Shown here: positions 1-6,232 of the stretch, one piece after another
Layout of the letters: every line of letters begins with the position of its first letter
Numbering within the stretch: position 1 is the stretch's first letter
Source: DASSBR01 sp035708085
GTDB taxonomy: Bacteria > Pseudomonadota > Gammaproteobacteria > Natronospirales > DASSBR01
Direction: 5' to 3'
Length of the DNA: 7,722 nucleotides
NCBI GenBank assembly: GCA_035708085.1
Contig: DASSTE010000014.1
Span: 1 to 7,722 of the forward strand
The notes under the pieces: model-generated
Database searches by the model: none
The model's input: the letters and a program-made list of their open reading frames with translations, nothing else
Told to the model about the DNA's origin: nothing
Translations under genes and position numbers: made by a program

Positions 1-206
1 TCGGGCGCGACCCATTCGGCTTTCCCGCGCAGCGGCAGTTGAAACGGCGGACAGGTCATGCCGCTGTCGCCCGCCCACGCCGGTACCGCCGCCGGCAGCG
101 TCGCCAGCAACAGCATCGCCGCCCATCGCACGCCGACGGACGCGTGGCGCCGCCATGCGATTGCCGGTGCGATGATTCGCGACGGAAAATCGTGGCCGCT
201 CGTCAT
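1..206 (-). CDS. Exported protein of unknown function, 3' end beyond window
   Basis: Open frame from ATG at 206 running off the left edge; 68 residues are visible. The start overlaps the TGA of the upstream TadE-like gene (ATGA), and a G-rich Shine-Dalgarno-like stretch (GGGGGG) lies just before it, so translational coupling is likely. Residues about 29-45 form a hydrophobic signal-peptide core (AAMLLLATLPAAVPAWAG) with a plausible cleavage after AWA at about residue 45; the mature part begins GDSGMTCPPF. The 28-residue n-region is long, so a start at M31 (position 116) is an alternative. I do not recognise a family from the visible part. Its position as last visible gene of the pilin-TadG-TadE cluster suggests an envelope role connected with that apparatus, which is inference only. 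Confidence 0.7.
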   Translation of the reverse strand, partial: MTSGHDFPSRIIAPAIAWRRHASVGVRWAAMLLLATLPAAVPAWAGDSGMTCPPFQLPLRGKAEWVAP

Positions 207-958
207 GAGCCCCCCAGCCGATCGGGCGGCACGATATCGGGCTCGATCTTGCCGAATTCGATCGTCGCCAGCTCCGGCGCGACGACGGCCATCACGTCGA
301 GCAGCGCCTTGACCGCGACGTTATCCAGAATCGACGTCGGCAGCAGACCCTGCACCTGCTTTTTCACCATTTCCGGACCGTTTGCATTCCAGGCGTTCGC
401 CAGGATCACGTCCTTGTCCGTGAACGTAAGGCCGAAATTGTCGAAGGTCTGCAGATTGCTGGTATCACCCAGCGGTGCACCAAAACCCTTGACGTTGACT
501 GCCGACAGCGTCGCGGTGCCGCTGTAAAGCCCGTCCATTTCGAGCGTGAACGGTCCGATCGCGTCGAGCACGTCGACCGCAAAGCCGAGCAGATCGTTTG
601 CGGTACCAGGCGATTTGCCGTTGCTGATATCGCCATTCCAGCTCTGCAGCATCGAGTTGCCGACGCGGTCCTTCCACAGCACAGGGTCGGTGAACTTGTC
701 CTGCATCTGCTGCTGAATCGTCTCGGTGGTCCTGACGTTCGACTCCCAGTCCACGCTGGAATCGTCGCCGCCGTACCACACCGTGCGCTCCCATGCCGCA
801 TAGCGTGCGCCCTGGACCGTCGCCGCCTTCATGTCGATGAACTTGCCGAGTATCGGGATCAGCAGAAACACCGGAATCAGGAACAGCGCGGCGCCGATCA
901 CGAACTCGGTCATCGCCTGGCCGCGCGGCAAACGGCGCGTTCCGCGGCGCGCTACCAC
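203..958 (-). CDS. TadE-like pilus assembly protein
   Basis: 251 residues, read from a GTG at 958 that overlaps the stop of the upstream TadG-like gene (GTGGTAG). GGAGAG at 964-969 sits five bases before it and decides this start. The N-terminus has a basic leader ending PRGQAMTEF (G13, Q14, E18), the prepilin-type (class III) motif with Glu at +5, followed by one hydrophobic helix at about residues 19-38. Then comes the conserved segment VQGARYAAWERTVW (48-61) typical of TadE-like proteins (PF07811). The rest (60-251) is a soluble, presumably periplasmic domain ending in KIEPDIVPPDRLGGS. TadE/TadF proteins are pseudopilins cleaved by a prepilin peptidase and needed for Flp pilus assembly; here the role is inferred from the motif and neighbours. 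An ATG at 913 (M16) also exists but would remove the leader and cleavage site, so it is unlikely. Confidence 0.85.
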   Translation of the reverse strand: MVARRGTRRLPRGQAMTEFVIGAALFLIPVFLLIPILGKFIDMKAATVQGARYAAWERTVWYGGDDSSVDWESNVRTTETIQQQMQDKFTDPVLWKDRVGNSMLQSWNGDISNGKSPGTANDLLGFAVDVLDAIGPFTLEMDGLYSGTATLSAVNVKGFGAPLGDTSNLQTFDNFGLTFTDKDVILANAWNANGPEMVKKQVQGLLPTSILDNVAVKALLDVMAVVAPELATIEFGKIEPDIVPPDRLGGS

Positions 959-2475
959 AGTTGCTCTCCGAGAATCGACGAGGCCTGCTCGATCACGTTG
1001 TTGGGCAGCAGATGTACTTGCCAGTACGGGTTGTAGAGGCTGCCGTATTCGGTCTTGCCGTCGGAACGGCCCCACAGATCCGTCGGCCGCGAGAAATAGG
1101 CTCCGGCCTTCGACAGCGCCCGGAGCTGGTTCTGCTCTGCGTCGTCCGGCAGATAAAGATCACCGCCGCCCGTTCCAACGTTGAGCGGCGCCTGATTACT
1201 GGTCGGGATCTTGCTCGAATCCTTCTTCACTTCGATCACGAGACCCGGCGCATCAAAATCTTCATGGCCGGAACCGCTCTTGCGATCGCTGACATCCATG
1301 TACTTCTTAAGCCCGGCGTTGGTATCGAGCCCCTTGCCCGGACCTTCGGCCAACTGGATCGCCGCCGGGACTGCGGTAAACGGATTCACATAAGCACCGC
1401 CGTAGGCCTCGGCGGCGTTATGGTTGAAATTATTCTGCGGTTGAAGATTCGCCGACGAACCACTGTAGGCCTGCGCGGCGCCGTGGCCCATCGGCAGGAT
1501 GAGCGGAATCGGAATCGGAACCGGCACGCCGAAAACCGGAATCCAGATCATTACTATGACGAACAGACCGGTTGCGTCCAGCGCGGTCCACGCCTTCTTG
1601 TTCAGGTTGCCGCCGGTCTTCAATTCGGTGCCGCCGCTGTGATAGGCGAGCATCAGCATCGTGCCTTCGTTGTACGGTATCAGCCGGGTCGGATCGAGAA
1701 GCGACGGCGTTATCCACGGATAGCTGCGGAACTTCGCGAACTCGTCGTTCGACGCGAACTGGGTGACATTCGCGAAACGGTCACTGGAACCGCCCTGCGC
1801 ACTATCGGCACTGCCGGTGGTGCCGGTCAGCGTCGGATCGAAGCGTTTCGTGAACTTGTACCAGTCGGCCGCATGCAGCGCCGCGAATGCGACTTCGGCC
1901 GGCGACAGGCTGACTTCGGCGTCCGGATCGTTGGCCTTGACGACGTCGTTGACCGTCTGCACCAGATTCACCACGGTCGCCAGGTGATATGCATACGAGC
2001 CGTCGGACAATGCGTCGATCAGGTAATCCAGCCCCTTGACCATCAAGGGCGCCACCTTGTCCATCACGTTCTGAAAACTCTTTGCGACCTTGCCGAGTAC
2101 CTTGAACGGCACGCTCCACATCGCACCCAGCGGTGACAGCTTCGCGAATATCCGCGGAATGGCCGAGAACTCACCGTTGAAACTGTTGTTGTAGTTGCGC
2201 GCCCAGGAAGTGAGGCCGACGATCTGCGACACCGCGACCTGGTTCGCGACCATCGCGCGGTTGGCGTAAGCGGAGAAGTTGTAGTCGCGCGCCTCGGTCA
2301 GCGCGCCACTGTAGGCCGCGGCGTCGGCGGTGTTCTGCAGCTTCATCTTGGAGGTGGCGAGCTGACCGACGCTGTACATCGTGACCAGCGACAGCAACAC
2401 AACGGCCAGCATCACCGTAATGAAGATGAGCGCCTGACCCCGTTGTTTGCGCGATGCCAAAGGCTTGCGCGGCAT
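952..2475 (-). CDS. TadG-like Flp pilus assembly protein (TadE/G N-terminal type)
   Basis: 507 residues; ATG at 2475 with GAGGGAGGG just upstream. A basic N-terminus leads into QRGQALIFITVMLAVVLLSL (11-30) and a continuing hydrophobic helix to about 36, then KLQNTADAAAYSGAL (45-59), the hallmark of the TadG-like N-terminal family (PF13400). In TadG proteins this anchors a long periplasmic domain in the inner membrane. GQ at 13-14 resembles a prepilin site, but Phe stands where Glu +5 is usual. I see no clear von Willebrand A (MIDAS) motif. A second hydrophobic, proline-rich segment occurs at about 302-329 (GVPVPIPIPLILPMG). The C-terminus contains YGSLYNPYWQVHL (477-489), a pattern I associate with this protein type. 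It is coupled to the TadE-like gene by a 7-bp overlap. Family assignment is firm; the function within a pilus is inference. Confidence 0.82.
   Translation of the reverse strand: MPRKPLASRKQRGQALIFITVMLAVVLLSLVTMYSVGQLATSKMKLQNTADAAAYSGALTEARDYNFSAYANRAMVANQVAVSQIVGLTSWARNYNNSFNGEFSAIPRIFAKLSPLGAMWSVPFKVLGKVAKSFQNVMDKVAPLMVKGLDYLIDALSDGSYAYHLATVVNLVQTVNDVVKANDPDAEVSLSPAEVAFAALHAADWYKFTKRFDPTLTGTTGSADSAQGGSSDRFANVTQFASNDEFAKFRSYPWITPSLLDPTRLIPYNEGTMLMLAYHSGGTELKTGGNLNKKAWTALDATGLFVIVMIWIPVFGVPVPIPIPLILPMGHGAAQAYSGSSANLQPQNNFNHNAAEAYGGAYVNPFTAVPAAIQLAEGPGKGLDTNAGLKKYMDVSDRKSGSGHEDFDAPGLVIEVKKDSSKIPTSNQAPLNVGTGGGDLYLPDDAEQNQLRALSKAGAYFSRPTDLWGRSDGKTEYGSLYNPYWQVHLLPNNVIEQASSILGEQLW
964..969 (-). 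promoter_or_regulatory. Ribosome binding site deciding the TadE-like GTG start
   Basis: GGAGAG on the minus strand, five bases before GTG at 958, inside the last codons of the TadG-like gene. It supports the GTG start over the in-frame ATG at 913. Confidence 0.6.
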
Positions 2476-2496
2476 GACCCTCCCTCACGCCGGATG

Positions 2497-2520
2497 CGGA
2501 GCGGCCGCCAGGCCACTCCG
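2497..2520 (-). other. Intergenic hairpin between pilin and TadG-like genes
   Basis: A 10-bp stem (2497-2506 with 2511-2520, one G-U pair as RNA) closed by the four-base loop 2507-2510. It lies in the 68-bp gap between the pilin stop and the TadG-like start. No T-run follows on the minus strand, so it is not a classical intrinsic terminator. It could attenuate or protect the mRNA so that the pilin message outnumbers the downstream assembly genes; that role is inference. Confidence 0.5.
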
Positions 2521-2543
2521 TAAACCGTCAACCTGCAGCCGGA

Positions 2544-2840
2544 TTACTTCTGAACGTCGTTGTTGTACTTGCCCATCGTTTTGTCTTCGGTGGACTCGCT
2601 CGTCGCCTGCTGGGCCGCGGTCTGCGCATTACTGATGTTCGACTGAGCGTTCTTGCCCGCAAGCTCATTCGCCATGCCGGCGGTCTGGCTGCGCACGGTC
2701 TTGCCGAAGTAGCTGTAGACGCCGATCGCGGCAATCGCGATCAGCGCGACGATGATGATGTATTCGGTCATGCCCTGACCGGACTGACGGGACTTGACGC
2801 GGGAAACGGCACGGCTGATAGCAGTTTTGACGGTCTGCAT
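2544..2840 (-). CDS. Flp/type IVb-like pilin
   Basis: 98 residues from ATG at 2840; GGAGGG (2848-2853) lies seven bases upstream. An in-frame GTG at 2855 would place the start inside this Shine-Dalgarno region and is rejected. The basic leader (1-20) ends RQSGQGMTEY with G21/Q22 as the predicted prepilin peptidase cut and Glu at +5 (E26). A hydrophobic helix spans about 28-40 (IIIVALIAIAAIG), followed by a polar tail of about 55 residues rich in Ala, Gln, Asn and Ser, ending GKYNNDVQK. This is the layout of an Flp family pilin (TadE-like or Flp major subunit), although at about 77 mature residues it is longer than the usual Flp pilin of about 50-60. First gene of the cluster, so probably the most expressed. 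It could instead be a pseudopilin. Confidence 0.82.
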   Translation of the reverse strand: MQTVKTAISRAVSRVKSRQSGQGMTEYIIIVALIAIAAIGVYSYFGKTVRSQTAGMANELAGKNAQSNISNAQTAAQQATSESTEDKTMGKYNNDVQK

Positions 2841-2847
2841 GGCACTA

Positions 2848-2853
2848 CCCTCC
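2848..2853 (-). promoter_or_regulatory. Ribosome binding site of the pilin gene
   Basis: GGAGGG on the minus strand, seven bases before ATG at 2840. It selects this ATG rather than the upstream in-frame GTG at 2855. Confidence 0.65.
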
Positions 2854-2926
2854 ACTTCTTATGACGTTGTGATGATGGACCCCCCCGGGGCGGCCGACTG
2901 AGCCATTCCGGTACTCGTAAGATGCT

Positions 2927-2954
2927 ATCATATTCCCCTCTGGGGCGGCGTGAA
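2927..2954 (-). promoter_or_regulatory. Candidate sigma-70 promoter of the pilin cluster
   Basis: On the minus strand, TTCACG (2954-2949) and TATGAT (2932-2927) are separated by 16 bases. The -10 matches consensus at five of six positions, the -35 at four of six. Transcription would begin near 2920, giving a leader of about 80 bases before the pilin ATG. A small perfect palindrome, CCCC-AGA-GGGG (2935-2945), lies in the spacer. The remainder of the 2841-3086 gap holds a weak 9-bp inverted repeat (2957-2977) and nothing else I can name. Confidence 0.4.
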
Positions 2955-3086
2955 TTTTTACCGCTTTCAGCGATAAATTGCGCGCCCGCAAGCGCGGCGT
3001 GATTGCGGCGCAACACCAGCGCTTCCGGCGCGGAATGCTGCCGGCCGGCGAGTCGCAATCCGCCCGCACGAACGGCCCGGCCGTGG

Positions 3087-4532
3087 TCAGAAAGTGCTGG
3101 ATGCGGCTTCCTTGCGCTGCTGCTGATCGAGGTGCTTGAAATCGCGCAGCCGCGCTTCGGCGCTCGATTTCTCATAGAAGTTGGCGCCCGGCGTCTTGAG
3201 CGCGATCTGCAGCTGCTCGATCGCCGCCGGCAGGCTGCCGATCTGCGCGTACGCTTCCGCCATTGCGCTGTGCGCCTGAAACGGCTTATTGAGGTCGGAA
3301 TAGGCCTGCGCCTGCAGCCGGTAGAGCTTGTCGTCCGGCGCGTCCTGCAGCTTGCCGGTGACGAAATCGAGCGCGGCCTTCGTTTTGTGCACGCGCAGCA
3401 GCGCGCCGGCATAGCCATAGATCAGCGCGCGGTAGTTCGGAAATGATGTCAGCGCCGTGCGATAGGCTTGCACCGCACCCGCCGTGTCGCCCGCGTTCAT
3501 CTTCAGTTCCGCGCCCAGCGCCTCGACGATCGGGCTCGAAGGCGCCAGTTTGCGCAGCGTGGCGAACTCGGTTTCAGCGCGCTTGTAATCCCGATTGCGC
3601 ATCAGCGCGATCACCAGCCCATAGCGTGCCGCCGCCTCATTCGAATATCGTTTCTGCGAAACACTGCCCTGGAAAAACGTCAGCGCCTGCTGCGAGCTGT
3701 CGAGCAGCGCCCGCAGCCGCGCACGGATCAGATCGAACGCGAGGCTGTCCGGAACCTGCTTGTACGGCAGATTCTGCACCCGGTCCTCGAGGTAGGCGAT
3801 ACGTTCGTAGGTCAGCGGGTGGTCCTGCAGATATGACGGCGCGGCGCTGGCCTCCGAAAAGCGACTCGCCCGTTCCAGGCGCTTGAAAAACGCCACCATC
3901 GCACGCGGATCGAATCCCGCCTTCTCCAGAATCTGCACGCCGACCTGGTCGGCTTCGCGCTCGTTGCTGCGCGAGAACTTGAGCTCGCTCTGGATCGCGC
4001 CCGCCTGCGAGCCGGCAATTGCCGCTTCCGAAAGATCGGAATTGGAGCGCGCCGCAAGTATGCCGAGCGCCAGCGCTGCCAGCGACATCATCATCGTCTG
4101 TTTCTGGTGCGCCAGCCGGCGCGACATGTGATGCTGCGAGATGTGGCCGATTTCGTGTGCAATCACGCTGGCGAGCTCCGATTCGCTCTGCGCCGCCAAT
4201 ATGGTGCCGGTGTTGACGCCGATATAGGCGCCGGGCAGCGCGAACGCGTTTATCTGGTCGTCGCGCATCAAAAAGAAATGGAAATTCTTGGTATCAACCG
4301 GGCTGTTCGACACCAGCCGGTAGCCCAGATCGTTGAGATAATCGGTCGCTTCGGTATCGTCGTAGTACTCGGAACCGGCACGGATGTCGTGCATGGCCTG
4401 GCGGCCAATTTCCTGCTCCTCCTGCGGCGACAGCGTCGCCTCGGACACGTCTCCGAGATCCGGAAGATCCGCCGCGTACGTGCGCAGCGCGACGGCCAGC
4501 AGCAACAGCATGATTACACTCAAAAGCCTCAT
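3087..4532 (-). CDS. bepA: BepA-type periplasmic M48 metalloprotease with TPR-like tail
   Basis: 481 residues from ATG at 4532, close to E. coli BepA (487). BepA is a periplasmic zinc protease and chaperone that helps or removes stalled outer-membrane proteins such as LptD at the BAM complex. Seen here: a Sec signal peptide (1-20, cleavage near TYA-ADLP); the M48 catalytic motif HEIGH at 126-130 with H126, H130 as zinc ligands and E127 as base; the third-ligand motif ExxxD at 191-195 (EREAD); and DHPLTYERI with H238, the apparent counterpart of the E. coli His246 regulatory switch. A helical repeat region of TPR character fills about 255-475. The longer frame back to 4664 adds basic sequence encoded by the intergenic repeat and is not credible. 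No clear Shine-Dalgarno is seen before 4532. It is divergent from moaC. BepA versus a paralogue such as LoiP/YcaL: the TPR tail favours BepA. Confidence 0.9.
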   Translation of the reverse strand: MRLLSVIMLLLLAVALRTYAADLPDLGDVSEATLSPQEEQEIGRQAMHDIRAGSEYYDDTEATDYLNDLGYRLVSNSPVDTKNFHFFLMRDDQINAFALPGAYIGVNTGTILAAQSESELASVIAHEIGHISQHHMSRRLAHQKQTMMMSLAALALGILAARSNSDLSEAAIAGSQAGAIQSELKFSRSNEREADQVGVQILEKAGFDPRAMVAFFKRLERASRFSEASAAPSYLQDHPLTYERIAYLEDRVQNLPYKQVPDSLAFDLIRARLRALLDSSQQALTFFQGSVSQKRYSNEAAARYGLVIALMRNRDYKRAETEFATLRKLAPSSPIVEALGAELKMNAGDTAGAVQAYRTALTSFPNYRALIYGYAGALLRVHKTKAALDFVTGKLQDAPDDKLYRLQAQAYSDLNKPFQAHSAMAEAYAQIGSLPAAIEQLQIALKTPGANFYEKSSAEARLRDFKHLDQQQRKEAASSTF

Positions 4533-4576
4533 GAGTGCTATGATAATTCGGCTCTTGCGTTGGTTCCTAGTACATC

Positions 4577-4674
4577 GGGGATTTGAGATTGGGGATTTGG
4601 AAACCACTCGCGGCATGCAGCGCCGGAAACCGGTCCTGACCCCTAATGCCCAATCCCTACTCACTAATCCCGCC
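4577..4674. repeat. Degenerate heptanucleotide inverted repeat between bepA and moaC
   Basis: The left arm (4577-4600) reads as seven-base units GGGGATT, TGAGATT, GGGGATT, TGG. The right arm (4641-4671) reads CCCTAAT, GCCCAAT, CCCTACT, CACTAAT, CCC. Pairing 4578-4600 with 4649-4671 gives 18 complementary positions of 23, around a 48-base loop. Arrays of GGGATTN units facing NAATCCC units are, from memory, scattered between genes in several G+C-rich proteobacteria. The element fills most of the 146-bp gap and ends only a few bases before the moaC ATG. Confidence 0.65.
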
Positions 4675-4678
4675 CCAT

Positions 4679-5161
4679 ATGGCCCAGCTCACCCACTTCG
4701 ACGCCGACGGCCGGGCCCACATGGTCGACGTGGCGGCGAAAGCCGAAACGCATCGCGTCGCGCGCGCCACGGGCCGCATCGTGATGGCGCCGCAAACGCT
4801 GGAGATGATCGTCGCCGGCAGTGCGAAAAAAGGCGACGTCCTCGGGGTCGCCCGCATTGCGGCGATCCAGGCCTCGAAGCGCACCGCGGAGCTGATTCCG
4901 CTCGCGCATCCGCTGCCGCTGACCCGCATCGGCGTCGAATTCGTGATTGATTCCGCTCAAGCGGCGGTCGAATGCATCGTGACCGCTGAAACCGTCGCCC
5001 GCACCGGCGTCGAAATGGAGGCGCTGACGGCGGCCAGCGTCGCGCTGCTCACGATCTACGATATGTGCAAGGCGGCCGACCGCGGCATGCGCATCGAATC
5101 GGTCAGGCTGCTGGAAAAGAAAGGCGGAAAATCCGGGCACTGGGTTGCGAAAAGCGCCTGA
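4679..5161 (+). CDS. moaC: Cyclic pyranopterin monophosphate synthase MoaC
   Basis: 160 residues from ATG at 4679, aligning end to end with E. coli MoaC (161): MAQLTHFDADGRAHMVDV at the start and VRLLEKKGGKSG near the end. MoaC converts the MoaA product, 3',8-cyclo-7,8-dihydro-GTP, to cyclic pyranopterin monophosphate, the first pterin of molybdenum cofactor synthesis, in the cytoplasm. The catalytic set is present: K51 (KKGDV), H77 (LIPLAHPL), GVEMEALTAAS with E112 and E114, D128 and K131 (IYDMCKA). The residue before H77 is Ala, where E. coli has Cys76. An upstream in-frame ATG at 4646 would add 11 residues encoded by the repeat arm and absent from the family, so 4679 is preferred, although neither start has a Shine-Dalgarno sequence. 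No other moa gene is adjacent. Confidence 0.95.
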   Translation: MAQLTHFDADGRAHMVDVAAKAETHRVARATGRIVMAPQTLEMIVAGSAKKGDVLGVARIAAIQASKRTAELIPLAHPLPLTRIGVEFVIDSAQAAVECIVTAETVARTGVEMEALTAASVALLTIYDMCKAADRGMRIESVRLLEKKGGKSGHWVAKSA

Positions 5162-5209
5162 ATACACTGACGCGGGCGGCCGCCTCGAAGTCCCTGCTGC
5201 AGTTACAAG

Positions 5210-5238
5210 TTTACAGCCCGTGTGATCTTGGCTAGGAT
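5210..5238 (+). promoter_or_regulatory. Candidate sigma-70 promoter of the sox operon
   Basis: TTTACA (5210-5215) and TAGGAT (5233-5238) are separated by exactly 17 bases. The -35 matches TTGACA at five of six positions, the -10 matches TATAAT at four of six. Transcription would start near 5245, leaving a leader of about 105 bases before soxY. The rest of the 5162-5350 gap shows no clear operator or terminator. Confidence 0.5.
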
Positions 5239-5350
5239 GCAATCCCGAAATACGGTGCCGGCATTCGTGACCCGGCTTCGAAACTGCTGCCCAGCGTTGG
5301 CGGCGTGAAACACCAGACTATTGTTCAAATTCAGGCAGCGAGGGACAAGC

Positions 5351-5818
5351 ATGGATTCGGTTCGGCGAACTTTCCTGAAAATGGCCGGTGCGGCCGGCGG
5401 CCTTGCGGTGGCGATGGCCACCGGGCTGGTCCGGATCGGCGAGGCAGTCGCCGCGTGGGACAAGGCCGCGTTCGGCCAGAAATCGGCGAAGGCGGCGGTG
5501 GACCAGATCGGTGCGGCCAGTGCCGTCGAAAGCAAGGACATCCACATCAAGGCGCCCGAAATCGCCGAGAACGGCGCGGTGGTTCCGGTTGAGGTCACCA
5601 GCAATATCCCGAACACCGAAAGCATCGCCATCGTCGCCGAGCACAACCCCTATCCGCTGACCGCCATCTTCACGTTCGAAAACGGCACCGAAGGCTACGT
5701 CTCGACACGCATCAAGATGGGCAAGAGCGCGCCGGTGAAAGCCTATGTCAAGGCCGGCGGCAAGTATTACGTCGCGTCGCGCGACGTGAAAGTGACCATC
5801 GGCGGCTGCGGCGGCTGA
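5351..5818 (+). CDS. soxY: SoxY, sulfur carrier subunit of the thiosulfate-oxidising system
   Basis: 155 residues from ATG at 5351; GAGGGA (5340-5345) is five bases upstream, so the longer TTG start at 5321 is not used. SoxY, with SoxZ, carries the substrate as a thioconjugate on its C-terminal cysteine in the periplasm. Seen: a twin-arginine signal VRRTFLKMAG (R5, R6) with hydrophobic core to about 26 and cleavage near AVAA (about 35); an immunoglobulin-like core with VPVEVTSNIPNTESIAIVAEHNPYP (split around 78-102); and the terminal swinging arm GGCGG (151-155) with C153 as the carrier cysteine. The Tat signal on SoxY is thought to export SoxZ along with it. First gene after the candidate promoter; 39 bases separate it from soxZ. 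The GGCGG end makes the call essentially certain. Confidence 0.97.
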   Translation: MDSVRRTFLKMAGAAGGLAVAMATGLVRIGEAVAAWDKAAFGQKSAKAAVDQIGAASAVESKDIHIKAPEIAENGAVVPVEVTSNIPNTESIAIVAEHNPYPLTAIFTFENGTEGYVSTRIKMGKSAPVKAYVKAGGKYYVASRDVKVTIGGCGG

Positions 5819-5857
5819 CATTCGGCCGATCCGGAATCAGAGAAAGGAAACGGGAAA

Positions 5858-6178
5858 ATGGCTTCATATCCGATGCGAATCCGCGCCAGGGCCAAGGACG
5901 GCGTCGCCGACATCAAGGTGCTGATCGAGCACCCGATGGAAACCGGCCTGCGCAAGGACGCCAATGGCAAGCTGGTGCCGATCCATTTCATTCAGAACGT
6001 CGTCGCTACCTGCAACGGCAAGACCGTGCTCAACGCGCAATGGAGCCAGGCGATCTCGAAAAATCCGTTTCTCGGATTCAAGGTCAAGGGCGGCAAGCCG
6101 GGCGACAAGGTCAACGTAAGCTGGGTCGACAATGAGGGAATGAAGGGCAGCATCGATGCCACAGTCGAGAAAGCCTGA
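5858..6178 (+). CDS. soxZ: SoxZ, partner subunit of SoxY
   Basis: 106 residues from ATG at 5858, with AAGGA (5844-5848) upstream; the usual SoxZ length. SoxZ forms the heterodimer that holds SoxY and presents its cysteine arm to SoxAX, SoxB and SoxCD in the periplasm. Family signatures are the IKVLIEHPMETGLRKD segment (19-34), HFIQNVV (43-49), NPFLGFKVKGG (69-79) and PGDKVNVSWVDN (81-92). It has no signal peptide, as expected for a protein exported together with Tat-dependent SoxY. C52 is its only cysteine. Confidence 0.97.
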   Translation: MASYPMRIRARAKDGVADIKVLIEHPMETGLRKDANGKLVPIHFIQNVVATCNGKTVLNAQWSQAISKNPFLGFKVKGGKPGDKVNVSWVDNEGMKGSIDATVEKA

Positions 6179-6222
6179 TTTTCCGTGCGCCGGCCGCGCA
6201 TCGCGGTGGCCCGGGCAAGCAT

Positions 6223-6229
6223 GGAGGAG
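6223..6229 (+). promoter_or_regulatory. Ribosome binding site deciding the soxA start
   Basis: GGAGGAG ends three bases before ATG at 6233 and fixes the start in front of a clean signal peptide. The in-frame ATG at 6221 overlaps this motif and the start at 6185 would add an arginine-rich tail with no family support. Confidence 0.65.
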
Positions 6230-6232
6230 CGT

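Noticed and set aside
961..2136. Long plus-strand open frame (391 codons) opposite the TadG-like gene
   Set aside because: It is a shadow in G+C-rich DNA: arginine- and histidine-rich, no recognisable domain, and no start signals. The opposite strand has a clear TadG-like protein with signal and family motifs.
2957..2977. Inverted repeat TTTATCGCT-GAA-AGCGGTAAA as terminator of bepA
   Set aside because: The stem is A+T-rich with one G-U pair, and what follows on the minus strand is not a T-run. It lies over 100 bases after the stop codon.
3072..3084. Small hairpin ACGGC-CCG-GCCGT right after the bepA stop
   Set aside because: Only 5 bp of stem and no T-run; such pairs are frequent by chance at this base composition.
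4646..4678. Upstream ATG of moaC giving an 11-residue N-terminal extension
   Set aside because: The extension is encoded by the heptamer repeat, has no Shine-Dalgarno sequence, and the family begins at MAQLTHFD (4679).
5172..5186. GC-rich palindrome around GCGGCCGC after moaC as a terminator
   Set aside because: The symmetry has no loop, and no T-run follows.
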